A stretch of 64,000 nucleotides of DNA from Bacteroidota bacterium. Its GTDB lineage: Bacteria > Bacteroidota > Bacteroidia > Chitinophagales > Chitinophagaceae. How positions within the stretch are numbered: position 1 is the stretch's first letter; every line of letters begins with the position of its first letter. Below, piece by piece: positions 52,287-61,107 of this stretch. The stretch is taken from assembly GCA_030706735.1 (NCBI GenBank), contig JAUZNZ010000024.1, positions 1 to 64,000 on the forward strand, written 5' to 3'. The notes under the pieces are model-generated. The model had not been told where the DNA came from, did no database searches, and saw only the letters and a program-made list of their open reading frames with translations. The position numbers and the translations under genes are program-made.

Positions 52287-53959
52287 TGCGCCAGGCTCAT
52301 CAGGGTCTTCAGGATGTTTTCGTTTGGATTGCTGGTGCGCAACTCGAACGACGTATTGATCTCCCCATTATGAATGGCGCCGCCGGAAAGGATCAGCTTG
52401 TCCAGCACGCTTAACTTCTCCAGTATGGCTTTCGTCTTTTCCTGGTTGGGTTGACCGGACAACGCGTCACCGAGGTAACTGATGATTGCTTTCAGATCGA
52501 TCCAAAGGAAGCTGGGGCTTTGCCGGAGATTATCGGTCAGGAAGTCCGTGTTCCTTCTTTCGGTATTGGAAAAATAGCCTTCCGATGCCTCTTTGGAGCC
52601 GCTGATGACCAACAATCCATCATGCACCGCCGCATTCTCGACGATGTGACGGAAATCGTCATGCTTCTTGTGCTTCGAGGTATCGGCGGCGGCTGTCGCG
52701 GAATCTTTTGCTGCGGCCTTCATCAATTCCATCCCCAGGTTATGCAGCGCGGACAGGTCCCCGACAGAGGCTATGAAATATATGTCGGGTTTGGGCTTGC
52801 CCGCCGAATCCTTTTTATCGGTTCCGAGAACGGCCAATAGGAAATCCCCTTTCAGCGCATTTGCCAGGTCGGAAAGGCTCAACCCTTTTTCAGCCAGGGC
52901 CGAATCGAGCTTTTGGCTCATGCCGAATTTCTTCATCATATCCCCGAACATGGAAAGATCCGTCCGGACACTGACCATAGCCAGGAGTTTCCCCTTAGGG
53001 AGGCGTGCGACCAGGTCGTTATTGAAAGCGGGGGCGTGGTATTTCTCCAGGCTGGCGGCGACGTCGGGCTTCAGGATCAGTCGTCCGCGGACTGTCAGGC
53101 CGCCGTTCTCAAAGCGGACCTCGGTGAACTTCTTATCAAACAGATCGAATGCGTCCGGGTTCATGCCGCCCATGGCCTTCGGAGGGATCATCTTCGAAAG
53201 TCCCTTCAGATAGCTACCGTGCTCCATGCACATCTGAATATCCGCGTCATTGGAGAATTCGGCTTTAAAAATGGGGTCCGTGGTATAATAGGTATGGTCA
53301 AAGCCCTTTAGCGCGCTCAGGCACCTTCGCTGGGCGGCAAGGCGATATTCAGACTCCGAAGGGACCGTCATCGGCTTGCCCGGCTCCTCTTTGCCCTTCT
53401 TCGATTTATCCTGCCACCGGTCCATGAGCGCCTTGATAGGCGGGCGGACATGGACCAGGACAGCCATATTCTTGTTCCAGGCGATGCAGGCCGTTTTGTC
53501 GGAGACAGCATAGGATTTGTCGGGATAGCTCCTGATATGAATATCCGGGAATAGCCCATGCACGAATTTCCTGAATTTCGCTGAATCCACCAGTTGGGCC
53601 ATAAAGGTGGTATATGCGGCGCTGTCTAACATGTCGCTATTCGAATTGGCTATGACGATGCTCCCGCGGATATCCACGCCGGCGCTGGAAGGATCCATGA
53701 TCGCATCCTGCTGCTCTTGCTTCATCTTCATCTTGCCGAGGGGGATATTCTTGATCAGATCCTGCCAGCCAATTTTGGAGCTGATGGATGCCAGGTTGAC
53801 ATGATAGACTGCGGCCGCGTCGGGAGGAATATGCCGGAACAGGGGATTGTCCTGTGCTCCCGCAGGCAGGATGGCCATGGCCAGGAGGGTCACGGTAAGC
53901 ACCGGTGCAAGGAGCGAATGGCGCCAGGAGGCGGATGAGGGTCTTGAGTGATGTCGCAT
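52283..53959 (-). CDS. DUF4836 family exported protein
   Basis: The 558-residue protein has a signal peptide (cleavage near LPAGAQDN) and belongs to the DUF4836 family of Bacteroidota, with HIPPDAAAVYHVNLASISSK at the start of the mature domain, KLLAMVSVRTDLSMFGDMMK and a late LRQSPSFLWIDLKAIISYLG. It is probably periplasmic or surface-exposed; function is unknown. A TATCTTTA box (53983-53976) lies 16 bp before the start, so it may be transcribed separately from the redox genes upstream on the same strand. Confidence 0.78.
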   Translation of the reverse strand: MRHHSRPSSASWRHSLLAPVLTVTLLAMAILPAGAQDNPLFRHIPPDAAAVYHVNLASISSKIGWQDLIKNIPLGKMKMKQEQQDAIMDPSSAGVDIRGSIVIANSNSDMLDSAAYTTFMAQLVDSAKFRKFVHGLFPDIHIRSYPDKSYAVSDKTACIAWNKNMAVLVHVRPPIKALMDRWQDKSKKGKEEPGKPMTVPSESEYRLAAQRRCLSALKGFDHTYYTTDPIFKAEFSNDADIQMCMEHGSYLKGLSKMIPPKAMGGMNPDAFDLFDKKFTEVRFENGGLTVRGRLILKPDVAASLEKYHAPAFNNDLVARLPKGKLLAMVSVRTDLSMFGDMMKKFGMSQKLDSALAEKGLSLSDLANALKGDFLLAVLGTDKKDSAGKPKPDIYFIASVGDLSALHNLGMELMKAAAKDSATAAADTSKHKKHDDFRHIVENAAVHDGLLVISGSKEASEGYFSNTERRNTDFLTDNLRQSPSFLWIDLKAIISYLGDALSGQPNQEKTKAILEKLSVLDKLILSGGAIHNGEINTSFELRTSNPNENILKTLMSLAH

Positions 53960-53989
53960 GGTAGTATTTGAAAAGTAAAGATAGGCAAA

Positions 53990-54778
53990 TCACAGGCCCG
54001 AAAAATAATCATACCCCCTTTCGAACCAGTAATCGGGGGGGCGCTGATCGCTGAAATACATGGTTCCGATGCGTTTGATGCTCTTTATCCCGTATTTCAC
54101 AGGAATGATCAGCCGCAGCGGGTAGCCCTGGTTGAGTGGCAGCGGCTTACCGTTCATTTCATAACAAAGCAGCGTCTGGGGGTGGAGGGCGCTGGGCATG
54201 TCGATGCCCACGTAGTAGGCGGAATCCGGCGTCCGGAGGCCGACATATTTCATGGCCGCCTGGGCGTCGAGATGATATTGTTTGACGAAATCGCTGAACT
54301 TGACGCCGGCCCAATGGGTCACCTGGCTCCAACCCTCGATGCATTTGAAATCGAACACGATCTCCGTTTTGGGAAGTTGTTGGATATCTTTCAGGGTCAG
54401 GAAGAGGGTATCCCGGGCTGCGCGTATGACCCTCAATTTCCAGGTATTGGGATCGAAATTCGGGCTCATGCCGACATCTCCGTTCACGCGCACGTGCGTG
54501 GCCGCGGCCGACACCGGATAGGTTTTGGCGAGGTGTCCGTCGCTGAGCGTCTTGTCGAAGATCTTTTCATTTGCGTTCAGGACGCTGCGCAGGGGAGCCT
54601 GCACCCCCGCGTCCTGGGGATGGCCTTTGAGCCATCTGAATCCCATGACAGCAGCTACTCCCAGGAGGAAGAAGAGGATGAATGAAACGATCGTCCTTCG
54701 CCGGATCTCCCGCTCGAGCGCGCGTTCCTGCTGCTCGGGCGTCGGTGGGGAAGGCTGTTCAGCTGCTGATTGCTCCAT
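53990..54778 (-). CDS. Membrane-anchored molybdopterin oxidoreductase (sulfite-oxidase/MsrP-like)
   Basis: The 262-residue protein begins with a Pro/Glu-rich head and one membrane anchor (IVSFILFFLLGVAAVMGF), followed by an oxidoreductase molybdopterin-binding domain. The Mo ligand is Cys146 in VFDFKCIEGWSQVTHWAGV, the core fold of sulfite oxidase and MsrP. The domain faces the periplasm after one anchor. It lacks the C-terminal dimerisation domain of sulfite oxidase, like MsrP. MsrP repairs methionine sulfoxide, but here the substrate is unknown. The cytochrome b just upstream is a likely electron donor. Confidence 0.85.
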   Translation of the reverse strand: MEQSAAEQPSPPTPEQQERALEREIRRRTIVSFILFFLLGVAAVMGFRWLKGHPQDAGVQAPLRSVLNANEKIFDKTLSDGHLAKTYPVSAAATHVRVNGDVGMSPNFDPNTWKLRVIRAARDTLFLTLKDIQQLPKTEIVFDFKCIEGWSQVTHWAGVKFSDFVKQYHLDAQAAMKYVGLRTPDSAYYVGIDMPSALHPQTLLCYEMNGKPLPLNQGYPLRLIIPVKYGIKSIKRIGTMYFSDQRPPDYWFERGYDYFSGL

Positions 54779-54792
54779 GGTTGATCATTGTT

Positions 54793-55539
54793 TTATTTTT
54801 CGATCGTCGGGCGTTCGGTTGTCAAGGGCTCTTCGGGCGGTATGACCAGGCCCTGCTCATTTACGGCCATTCCGCGATGTTCCGGTCCCTTCACGACCTC
54901 GAAGCCGGTCACCATCGCCCGGAAATTATTCCAGCCCGCGAGGATGACTTGCAGGATATGGATCAGGAAGAACAAGCAATAGCCGATGGTCAGGATAAAA
55001 TGGATCACGCGTGCGGACTCATAACCGCCCAGGGCCGCACAAAGCCAATGAAGTTGTACGGGCTTATACATCGCCAGGCCGGTGACCAGCGATCCGAATC
55101 CCATCACGATGATCGAACTGTATGCAATTCGTTGCGCGCCATTGTATTTCGCGGATGCCGGTGGGGAAGCCTTTCTCAGGTGCAGGTCGTGGAGGAGGAC
55201 CTGCCAGGCCTCGCGGAAAGAATGGCGGTTCGGGACGAGCGATCTCCATTCACCGGATATCAGGGTATAAAGTACGTAGGCGAAGCCATTGAGGAAGAAG
55301 ATCCACATGAACACGAAGTGGAAGGCCATGCCCTGCGCCAGCTTGTACGAGAGTCCCAGCGCCCGATAGACGGATTCGGGGAAAAATTTGAAGAGGATGG
55401 TCCCGCCGAGGCGGATCTTATAGACGTCGTTAGCCCAGTAGATCAGCATGCCGCTCCATATCATGACCGCCAGCACGGGAAAATTGATCCAGTGATTCCA
55501 CCGGATAGCGAGGGGATGCTTGGTGACGATCTTCTTCAT
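54793..55539 (-). CDS. Cytochrome b/b6-like membrane subunit for the molybdoenzyme
   Basis: The 248-residue protein has about four or five membrane helices with likely heme-ligand histidines at RWNHWINFPVLAVMIWSG, LAQGMAFHFVFMWIFFL and ARVIHFILTIGYCLFFLIHI, and resembles the thiosulfate-reductase/Ni-hydrogenase cytochrome b family (DUF4405-like helices). It probably passes quinol electrons to the molybdoenzyme whose gene starts 14 bp downstream. It starts 18 bp after hisS, so it may share the hisS transcript. Confidence 0.84.
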   Translation of the reverse strand: MKKIVTKHPLAIRWNHWINFPVLAVMIWSGMLIYWANDVYKIRLGGTILFKFFPESVYRALGLSYKLAQGMAFHFVFMWIFFLNGFAYVLYTLISGEWRSLVPNRHSFREAWQVLLHDLHLRKASPPASAKYNGAQRIAYSSIIVMGFGSLVTGLAMYKPVQLHWLCAALGGYESARVIHFILTIGYCLFFLIHILQVILAGWNNFRAMVTGFEVVKGPEHRGMAVNEQGLVIPPEEPLTTERPTIEK

Positions 55540-55557
55540 GAACTTGATATGGTGAAT

Positions 55558-56913
55558 TTACATAAAATTCATGTTCATAAGCTCACTTGCCGGTACCGTT
55601 GATTGCTTCCCGTTACGGATATCCTTTACCTGGCAGGCGTCCTCCGCCAGCTCTTTGCTCCCCAGGATCGCCACGTAGGGGACCTTCTTTTTTTCGGCAT
55701 ACCTGAATTGCTTCTCGAATTTGGCTTGCTCGTGGTAGAGTTCGCAACGGACCCCTTTTTGGCGTAGTTGCCGTATCAGGGCGTATGAGGCCGCTGCCTC
55801 GGCCTCGCCAAGATTGAAGAACAGTACCTGCGTTCCCTGGTCCACTTCGTCCGGGAAGAGACCGAGTTCTTCCATCACGTCGTAAATGCGATCGACGCCG
55901 AAGGAGATGCCCACCCCCGGGATGCCAGGGACGCCGAAAAGGCCCGTCAGGTCGTCATAACGTCCGCCGCCCCCAATGCTGCCCATCTGGACATTTTTGG
56001 CCTTAACCTCGAAGATGGCGCCTGTATAATAATTAAGGCCGCGCGCCAGGGTCAGGTCGACGACCAGGGGTGCGGGTGCGTGTTCCAGCAGCCAATGCAG
56101 TTCCCCAATACCTTGTTGGGCCGCCGGGTCATTGCCGAATAATTCGGACACCTGGCCGAGAATGACCGTATTGGGGCCGGAAATGGAAAGATATTTTTCG
56201 ATGATGGCGACCTGGCTGTTCCTCAGCCCGCGGCCGGCCAGTTCCTCCTTTACCTTGTCGGGACCGATCTTGTCCAGCTTGTCGATCGCAACGGTAATGT
56301 CGGTCAGGTGGGATTCCCCTCCGCAGAAGCCTGCCAGGGCAGCCAACAACTTGCGCGAATTGACCCGGATCTCCACGTCGAGCCCGAGTTTCGAATAGGC
56401 GTCCCCATAGACCCCTGCCAGCTCCACCTCATTCCATAGGGAATCGCTGCCCACGACGTCCGCGTCGCATTGGTAGAATTCCCGGTATCTGCCTTTTTGG
56501 GGCCGGTCGGCGCGCCAAACGGGTTGTATTTGGTATCGTTTGAAGGGAAGGACGAGCTGACCATGGTTCATGGCCACATAGCGGGCAAAGGGAATGGTCA
56601 GGTCATATTTCAAGGCCCGCTCCGTCAGATCCTTATCATTCCGGCCCTGGAGAACCCGATCAAAGGCGGCACGGGCCTTATCGATGTTCCTGGGGTCGCC
56701 CAGGCCATTATTGAGGATCTTGAAGATCAATTTGTCGCCCTCTTCCCCGTACTTGCCCAGCAGGGTATCCAGATTCTCCATGGCCGGCGTCTCGAGCGGC
56801 TGGAAGCCATATAATTCGAAGACGCCGCGGATGGTATCGAAGATGAAACGCCTTTTTCTGACCGTGTCCGGCCCGAAATCCCTGGTTCCCTGCGGCAATG
56901 AAGGTTTGGTCAT
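55558..56913 (-). CDS. hisS: Histidyl-tRNA synthetase
   Basis: The 451-residue class II synthetase charges tRNA-His. Motif 1 (MENLDTLLGKYGEEGDKLIF), motif 2 (PQKGRYREFYQCDADVVG) and the histidine-specific ARGLNYYTGAIFEV and GGGRYDDLTGLFG motifs are all present. I chose ATG 56913 (MTKPSLPQGTRDFGPDTVRK), the standard start; the frame opens 35 codons earlier without support. A minus-strand TAGTTTTG (56926-56919) ends 5 bp before this ATG, pointing to a leaderless start. Confidence 0.95.
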   Translation of the reverse strand: MTKPSLPQGTRDFGPDTVRKRRFIFDTIRGVFELYGFQPLETPAMENLDTLLGKYGEEGDKLIFKILNNGLGDPRNIDKARAAFDRVLQGRNDKDLTERALKYDLTIPFARYVAMNHGQLVLPFKRYQIQPVWRADRPQKGRYREFYQCDADVVGSDSLWNEVELAGVYGDAYSKLGLDVEIRVNSRKLLAALAGFCGGESHLTDITVAIDKLDKIGPDKVKEELAGRGLRNSQVAIIEKYLSISGPNTVILGQVSELFGNDPAAQQGIGELHWLLEHAPAPLVVDLTLARGLNYYTGAIFEVKAKNVQMGSIGGGGRYDDLTGLFGVPGIPGVGISFGVDRIYDVMEELGLFPDEVDQGTQVLFFNLGEAEAAASYALIRQLRQKGVRCELYHEQAKFEKQFRYAEKKKVPYVAILGSKELAEDACQVKDIRNGKQSTVPASELMNMNFM

Positions 56914-57033
56914 GGGCGCAAAACTAGGCAAACTTGGCGGTTTATGGAATCGGGGTACGCCGGCGTCTATTAATAGGATTTTAATCGGATGCATTTGACT
57001 GTATTTCTGTAATTTCATTCGTAATTTGCCGAT

Positions 57034-57294
57034 ATGGAAAACGAAGGCCGGGGAAGGATGGACAGCGATGCCCGCGGAAGGAAAAGAAAGGGCTATATGG
57101 GATTGATGGCGGCCATCATGAACTCCGGGAGAGGTTTATTGATCTGCCTGATCGGCGTCTTTTTTCTCCTTGCCCCCAAATTTGGGGTCGACTTCAAGAT
57201 CGCGGATACGAATCGTTATATTTTTTCCGGCCTTTGCTTGTTATATGGGGGATGGCGGATATATCGCGGCTACAGCAATAATTCTTATCGTTGA
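57034..57294 (+). CDS. Small two-helix membrane protein (TonB/ExbBD-locus type)
   Basis: The 86-residue protein has a basic N-terminus and two hydrophobic helices (GRGLLICLIGVFFLLAPKFG and RYIFSGLCLLYGGWRIYRGY). The C-terminal helix resembles the small proteins that precede or follow exbB/exbD/tonB and PstS-like genes in Bacteroidota. Its stop TGA overlaps the ATG of the next gene (TGATG), so the two are translationally coupled. Function is unknown; an inner-membrane accessory role is inferred from the neighbours. Confidence 0.7.
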   Translation: MENEGRGRMDSDARGRKRKGYMGLMAAIMNSGRGLLICLIGVFFLLAPKFGVDFKIADTNRYIFSGLCLLYGGWRIYRGYSNNSYR

Positions 57295-58229
57295 TGCGCT
57301 GGAAACGGAAACACATATTCGAAGGTTGGCTGGCTCTGGCAGGGGTGGCGTCATGCCTGCTCATCGCCTCGTCATGCAAGAACAAGCCGGGCGCCCAACA
57401 GGAAACCCCGAAATTCGGGACGATCCATATCAGTGTGGATGAGTCCTTCAAGCCCGTGATCGATTCCGAGATCCAGGTATTCGAGTCGTCCTTTCCCGAC
57501 GCCCATATCATCCCGCATTATAAGCCGGAGGCGGAATGCTTTCGCGACCTGGCTGCGGACAGCACCCGGATGATCATCGTCACCAAGGGACTTACCCCGG
57601 ACGAAGAGAAGTACTATCTCCAGACGACACATATCGAGCCCACCTATGATCAGCTGGCCTATGACGCCATTGCGGTTATCGTAAACAATAATGCGAAGGA
57701 TTCGATCTTCGAGCTTAAAGACCTCCAATCAATGCTTAATGGAACCGACAAGCAGCATCAGGTCGTGCTCGATGGTCTATCCGCTACCAGTACGGTTCGC
57801 TATGCCATCGATTCCCTGTTGGGGGGGAAGTCGCTCGGAAAGACGGTCACCGCGGCGAAAACAAGCCCGGATGTCCTTAATTATGTGGCGCAAAATCCAC
57901 GGGCCGTGGGATTTATAGGGGTGAGCTGGATCGGGGACCAGGATGACCCGGTGCAACAGAGCTTTCTAAAGAAGGTCAGGATCGCGTCGATCCGTTGTGT
58001 GACCTGCGGAGGAGAGACCTATGTGAAACCCTACCAGGGCAACATTGCGCTCAAGAGATACCCTTTGGTCCGGGGTTTGTATTATATATTGAAAGAGAAT
58101 TACAGCGGGATCGGTAACAATTTTGCTAATTTCCTTCAATATGAGCGGGGCCAGCTTATTTTCCGCAGGGCCTACCTGGTGCCGGCAAAGATGCCGTTTG
58201 AAATACGGGATGCACAAATCAATCAATAA
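57294..58229 (+). CDS. PstS-like substrate-binding lipoprotein
   Basis: The 311-residue protein has a lipobox IASSC (Cys28) and a type II periplasmic-binding fold of the PstS family: HISVDESFKPVIDSEIQVFE, PTYDQLAYDAIAVIVNNNA, LLGGKSLGKTVTAAKTSPDV and AVGFIGVSWIGDQDDP. In this phylum such proteins sit with TonB/ExbBD genes and are annotated as phosphate-binding, but no phosphate ABC permease is near and ligand specificity is unproven. A TPR gene follows 50 bp later. Confidence 0.82.
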   Translation: MRWKRKHIFEGWLALAGVASCLLIASSCKNKPGAQQETPKFGTIHISVDESFKPVIDSEIQVFESSFPDAHIIPHYKPEAECFRDLAADSTRMIIVTKGLTPDEEKYYLQTTHIEPTYDQLAYDAIAVIVNNNAKDSIFELKDLQSMLNGTDKQHQVVLDGLSATSTVRYAIDSLLGGKSLGKTVTAAKTSPDVLNYVAQNPRAVGFIGVSWIGDQDDPVQQSFLKKVRIASIRCVTCGGETYVKPYQGNIALKRYPLVRGLYYILKENYSGIGNNFANFLQYERGQLIFRRAYLVPAKMPFEIRDAQINQ

Positions 58230-58278
58230 TTTAAGCCAGAATTTATAAATTTACACACTTTAAACAGCTACAGCACAT

Positions 58279-60015
58279 ATGAACAAGATCCGATTAGGTT
58301 TTCTCCTGGCAGGCTTTGTTGGACTCAGCAACCTGGTATTTGCTCAAACGGTCGATCAGGGTAAGAAATTCTACTACTATCAGCGGTATAAGAGCGCAAA
58401 AGACGCTTTGGAGAAGGCGATCGCCGCCAACCCGAATAATGCAGAAGCGGTCTATTGGCTGGCGGAAACCGATCTCGCGCTGAAGGATTCCGTGGCGGCT
58501 GAAGCTACCTTGCAGAAGGCCCTCCAGACCAATGGCAATGTTCCCATCCTCCTTGTGGGCATGGGGCATATCGAGCTTCGCGAGGGCAAGGCCAGCGACG
58601 CACGTCAGCGATTCGAAACGGCCATCAGCCTCACCAAGGGTAAGGATGTGGAAATATTGAATGCCGTCGGACGGGCAAATGCGGATCAGAATGCAAAGGC
58701 CGGCGATCCGCCCTATGGCATCGAGAAGCTGAACCTGGCCACGGAAATAAAAAAATTCAATAATCCCCAGACCTATGTGATCATGGGTGACGCCTATCGC
58801 AAGCTGATCGACGGCGGGAATGCGGTTACGGCATATAATAAGGCGTTGGCCCTCGATCCTAAACTGGCGGAGGCCAAGTTCAAGATCGGTATCATTTACC
58901 TTACGCAAAATAACAAGGATTATTTCCTGCCCGCATTTGAGGAGGCCACCCAGATGGACCCCGCTTATGCGCCGGCTTTTTACCAACTCTATCTGTACTG
59001 GTTCTTTCGCGATATCAACAAGGCCAAGGATTATTTCGACAAATACCTGGCCGTGTCCGATCCCTCTCCGACGGATACCTATGACCGGATCAGTATCCTG
59101 TATGCCACAGGTAAATATGACCCCAGCGCCTACGGAAAGGCGATCGAACAGGCCAAAGCCCAAATCAGCTCGCTGGGCGATAAGGCCGATCCCCGGTATT
59201 ACAAATTATTGGCTTATGCGACCTATGACGGCATGAAGGACTCGGTGGGTGCGAAAAACTACCTGGATCAATATTTCGCGAAACAGAAAGCGGGCGACTT
59301 CGTTCCCAAGGACTATTCCTTCCGGGCCGAGATCCTGTCCAAATTCCCGCACAATGATTCCCTCGTGACGTTGAACTTCCAGCAGGCCCTCGCCATGGAC
59401 ACCGTACAGGCCGACAAAATGGATATCCTCAAAGAGGCCCTGGATCTGTCGAAGTCGACGGGCAATAAAACAGGGTATGCTTATTGGCAGGGCCAGGCTT
59501 ATTTGATGAATAAGAACCCGGCACAAAGCGACCTCTATAACTGGGGCATCGCCAATTACCAGGCCGGGCAGTACAAGACCGCCGACAGTATCTTCTGCGG
59601 CATGTATGAATCAAAATATCCCAACGAGATCTTCGGTTATCTATGGTGCGCGCGCTCCAAGCGTGCCCAGGACGATTCCACGGGATCGCAGGGGATATCC
59701 GTCGATGCCTATGACAAACTTGCCCAGGTAGGCCGCGCGATGGACTCGACGGCCAAGGCTGCCGGGACGGCGGATTCGGTAAAGTTCAGACCACAGATAC
59801 TGGAATCCTATTTCTACCTGGCCAGTTATTATAATGACATTAAAAAGGACAAGCCTGCGGCCATCCTATATCTGCAAAAGATATTGGAGGTAGATCCTTC
59901 CAATTCAACCGCGGCGAAATTCATCGAGATCCTGAAAAGGCCACCACCCCGCCAGCCTGCGGCAAAGCCCCGGGCAGCCACTACCGGTACCCATTCATCG
60001 ACAGGAAGAAGATAG
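58279..60015 (+). CDS. Exported tetratricopeptide repeat protein
   Basis: The 578-residue protein has a signal peptide (cleavage near LVFAQTVD) and many tetratricopeptide repeats, for example YQRYKSAKDALEKAIAANPN, AYNKALALDPKLAEAKFKIG and AILYLQKILEVDPSNSTAAK. It ends in a Pro/Arg/Ser-rich tail (RPPPRQPAAKPRAATTGTHS). It pairs with the PstS-like lipoprotein upstream, an arrangement common in TonB-linked loci. It should be a periplasmic scaffold; partners are unknown. Confidence 0.82.
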   Translation: MNKIRLGFLLAGFVGLSNLVFAQTVDQGKKFYYYQRYKSAKDALEKAIAANPNNAEAVYWLAETDLALKDSVAAEATLQKALQTNGNVPILLVGMGHIELREGKASDARQRFETAISLTKGKDVEILNAVGRANADQNAKAGDPPYGIEKLNLATEIKKFNNPQTYVIMGDAYRKLIDGGNAVTAYNKALALDPKLAEAKFKIGIIYLTQNNKDYFLPAFEEATQMDPAYAPAFYQLYLYWFFRDINKAKDYFDKYLAVSDPSPTDTYDRISILYATGKYDPSAYGKAIEQAKAQISSLGDKADPRYYKLLAYATYDGMKDSVGAKNYLDQYFAKQKAGDFVPKDYSFRAEILSKFPHNDSLVTLNFQQALAMDTVQADKMDILKEALDLSKSTGNKTGYAYWQGQAYLMNKNPAQSDLYNWGIANYQAGQYKTADSIFCGMYESKYPNEIFGYLWCARSKRAQDDSTGSQGISVDAYDKLAQVGRAMDSTAKAAGTADSVKFRPQILESYFYLASYYNDIKKDKPAAILYLQKILEVDPSNSTAAKFIEILKRPPPRQPAAKPRAATTGTHSSTGRR

Positions 60016-60042
60016 TGTTCACCACGATATGACATTGCTCTG

Positions 60043-60068
60043 CCCGCCCCGAAAACTTTCGGGGCGGG
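60043..60068. repeat. Strong GC-rich inverted repeat before the nuo promoter
   Basis: CCCGCCCCGAA / TTCGGGGCGGG forms an 11-bp perfect stem with a 4-nt loop, but no T-run follows on either strand. It begins 27 bp after the TPR gene stop and ends 4 bp before the -33 element of the nuo promoter. It may be an unusual terminator or a protein-binding site. Confidence 0.75.
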
Positions 60069-60072
60069 ATCG

Positions 60073-60102
60073 TTGAAATATCCCCCTACTGCCTTATTTT
60101 TG
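60073..60102 (+). promoter_or_regulatory. Promoter of the nuo operon
   Basis: TTG (60073-60075), a 19-bp spacer and TATTTTTG (60095-60102) match the Bacteroidota consensus at all fixed positions. The nuoA ATG lies 26 bp downstream. Confidence 0.82.
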
Positions 60103-60127
60103 CCGATGAAGTTGTAATTCCTTAAAA

Positions 60128-60502
60128 ATGGATGCTTTAAATACTTCGAGTAGCTACTTTCCCATCGGTGTCCAACTCCTTTTTGCGCTTGGTTTTGTTG
60201 TCCTGGTCTTAGGCGCTACCCATTTGCTCGGTCCCAAACGCAAGACGGCCGAAAAATTGCAGAATTTCGAGAGCGGCATCGAATCGGTGGGCAATGCGCG
60301 CCATCCGATGGCCATCAAATATTTCCTCGTCGCCATCCTTTTTGTGCTGTTCGATGTGGAGGTGATCTTTTTTTATCCGTACGCGGTGAATTTCCGGGAA
60401 TTGGGTTGGTCCGGATTCTCCGAAGTGCTCTTATTTGTCGCACTCTTCCTGGTGGGGTTCCTGTATATCATTAAGAAAGGTGCTCTCCGTTGGGAGGATT
60501 AA
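60128..60502 (+). CDS. nuoA: NADH-quinone oxidoreductase subunit A
   Basis: The 124-residue subunit has the three NuoA helices (VQLLFALGFVVLVLGATHLL, KYFLVAILFVLFDVEVIFFY, VLLFVALFLVGFLYIIKKGA) and the conserved acidic loop ESGIESVGNARHPMAIKYFL between helices 1 and 2. It anchors the peripheral arm near the quinone chamber. It opens a compact operon from the promoter at 60073-60102. Confidence 0.96.
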   Translation: MDALNTSSSYFPIGVQLLFALGFVVLVLGATHLLGPKRKTAEKLQNFESGIESVGNARHPMAIKYFLVAILFVLFDVEVIFFYPYAVNFRELGWSGFSEVLLFVALFLVGFLYIIKKGALRWED

Positions 60503-60514
60503 AATTATCCGACT

Positions 60515-61105
60515 ATGCCTCGTCCCGTCCGGTTCAATATACATGCGGTCAAGGCTGACCAGAAAGATAATATCAGCCTGGCGAATATGCCCGAAGGTCA
60601 TGTGGGCGAAGGCTTCTTTGCCACCAGCCTCAGCAAGGCGGTGGGATTGGCCCGCAAGAACTCCATCTGGCCGCTGCCTTTCGCCACGTCATGCTGCGGT
60701 ATCGAATTCATGGCCACCATGGCCTCACACTATGATCTGGCCAGGTTCGGCGCCGAGCGGCTCGGGTTCTCTCCCCGTCAATGCGACCTGCTGATGGTGA
60801 TGGGAACGATCGCAAAGAAGATGGGCCCACCGCTCAAACAGGTCTATCTTCAGATGGCGGAACCTCGTTGGGTCATCGCCGTGGGCGCTTGCGCATCGAG
60901 CGGCGGCATCTTCGACAGCTATTCGGTATTGCAGGGGATCGACCAGATCATTCCGGTAGATGTGTATGTGCCGGGCTGTCCCCCCCGTCCCGAAGCCATC
61001 CTGGACGGGTTCATGCGGATACAGGACCTCGTGGGACAGGAGAGTGTCCGGAGAAGGAATAGCGAACAATACAAGGCATTGTTACAGAGTTACGGAATAC
61101 AATAA
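60515..61105 (+). CDS. nuoB: NADH-quinone oxidoreductase subunit B
   Basis: The 196-residue subunit binds the terminal 4Fe-4S cluster N2. The ligand cysteines appear in ATSCCGIEFMATMASHYDLA, VGACASSGGIF and YVPGCPPRPEAILDG. The N-terminal extension before NSIWPLPFATS is slightly long but usual for this phylum. It follows nuoA by 12 bp and precedes nuoC by 2 bp. Confidence 0.96.
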   Translation: MPRPVRFNIHAVKADQKDNISLANMPEGHVGEGFFATSLSKAVGLARKNSIWPLPFATSCCGIEFMATMASHYDLARFGAERLGFSPRQCDLLMVMGTIAKKMGPPLKQVYLQMAEPRWVIAVGACASSGGIFDSYSVLQGIDQIIPVDVYVPGCPPRPEAILDGFMRIQDLVGQESVRRRNSEQYKALLQSYGIQ

Positions 61106-61107
61106 CC

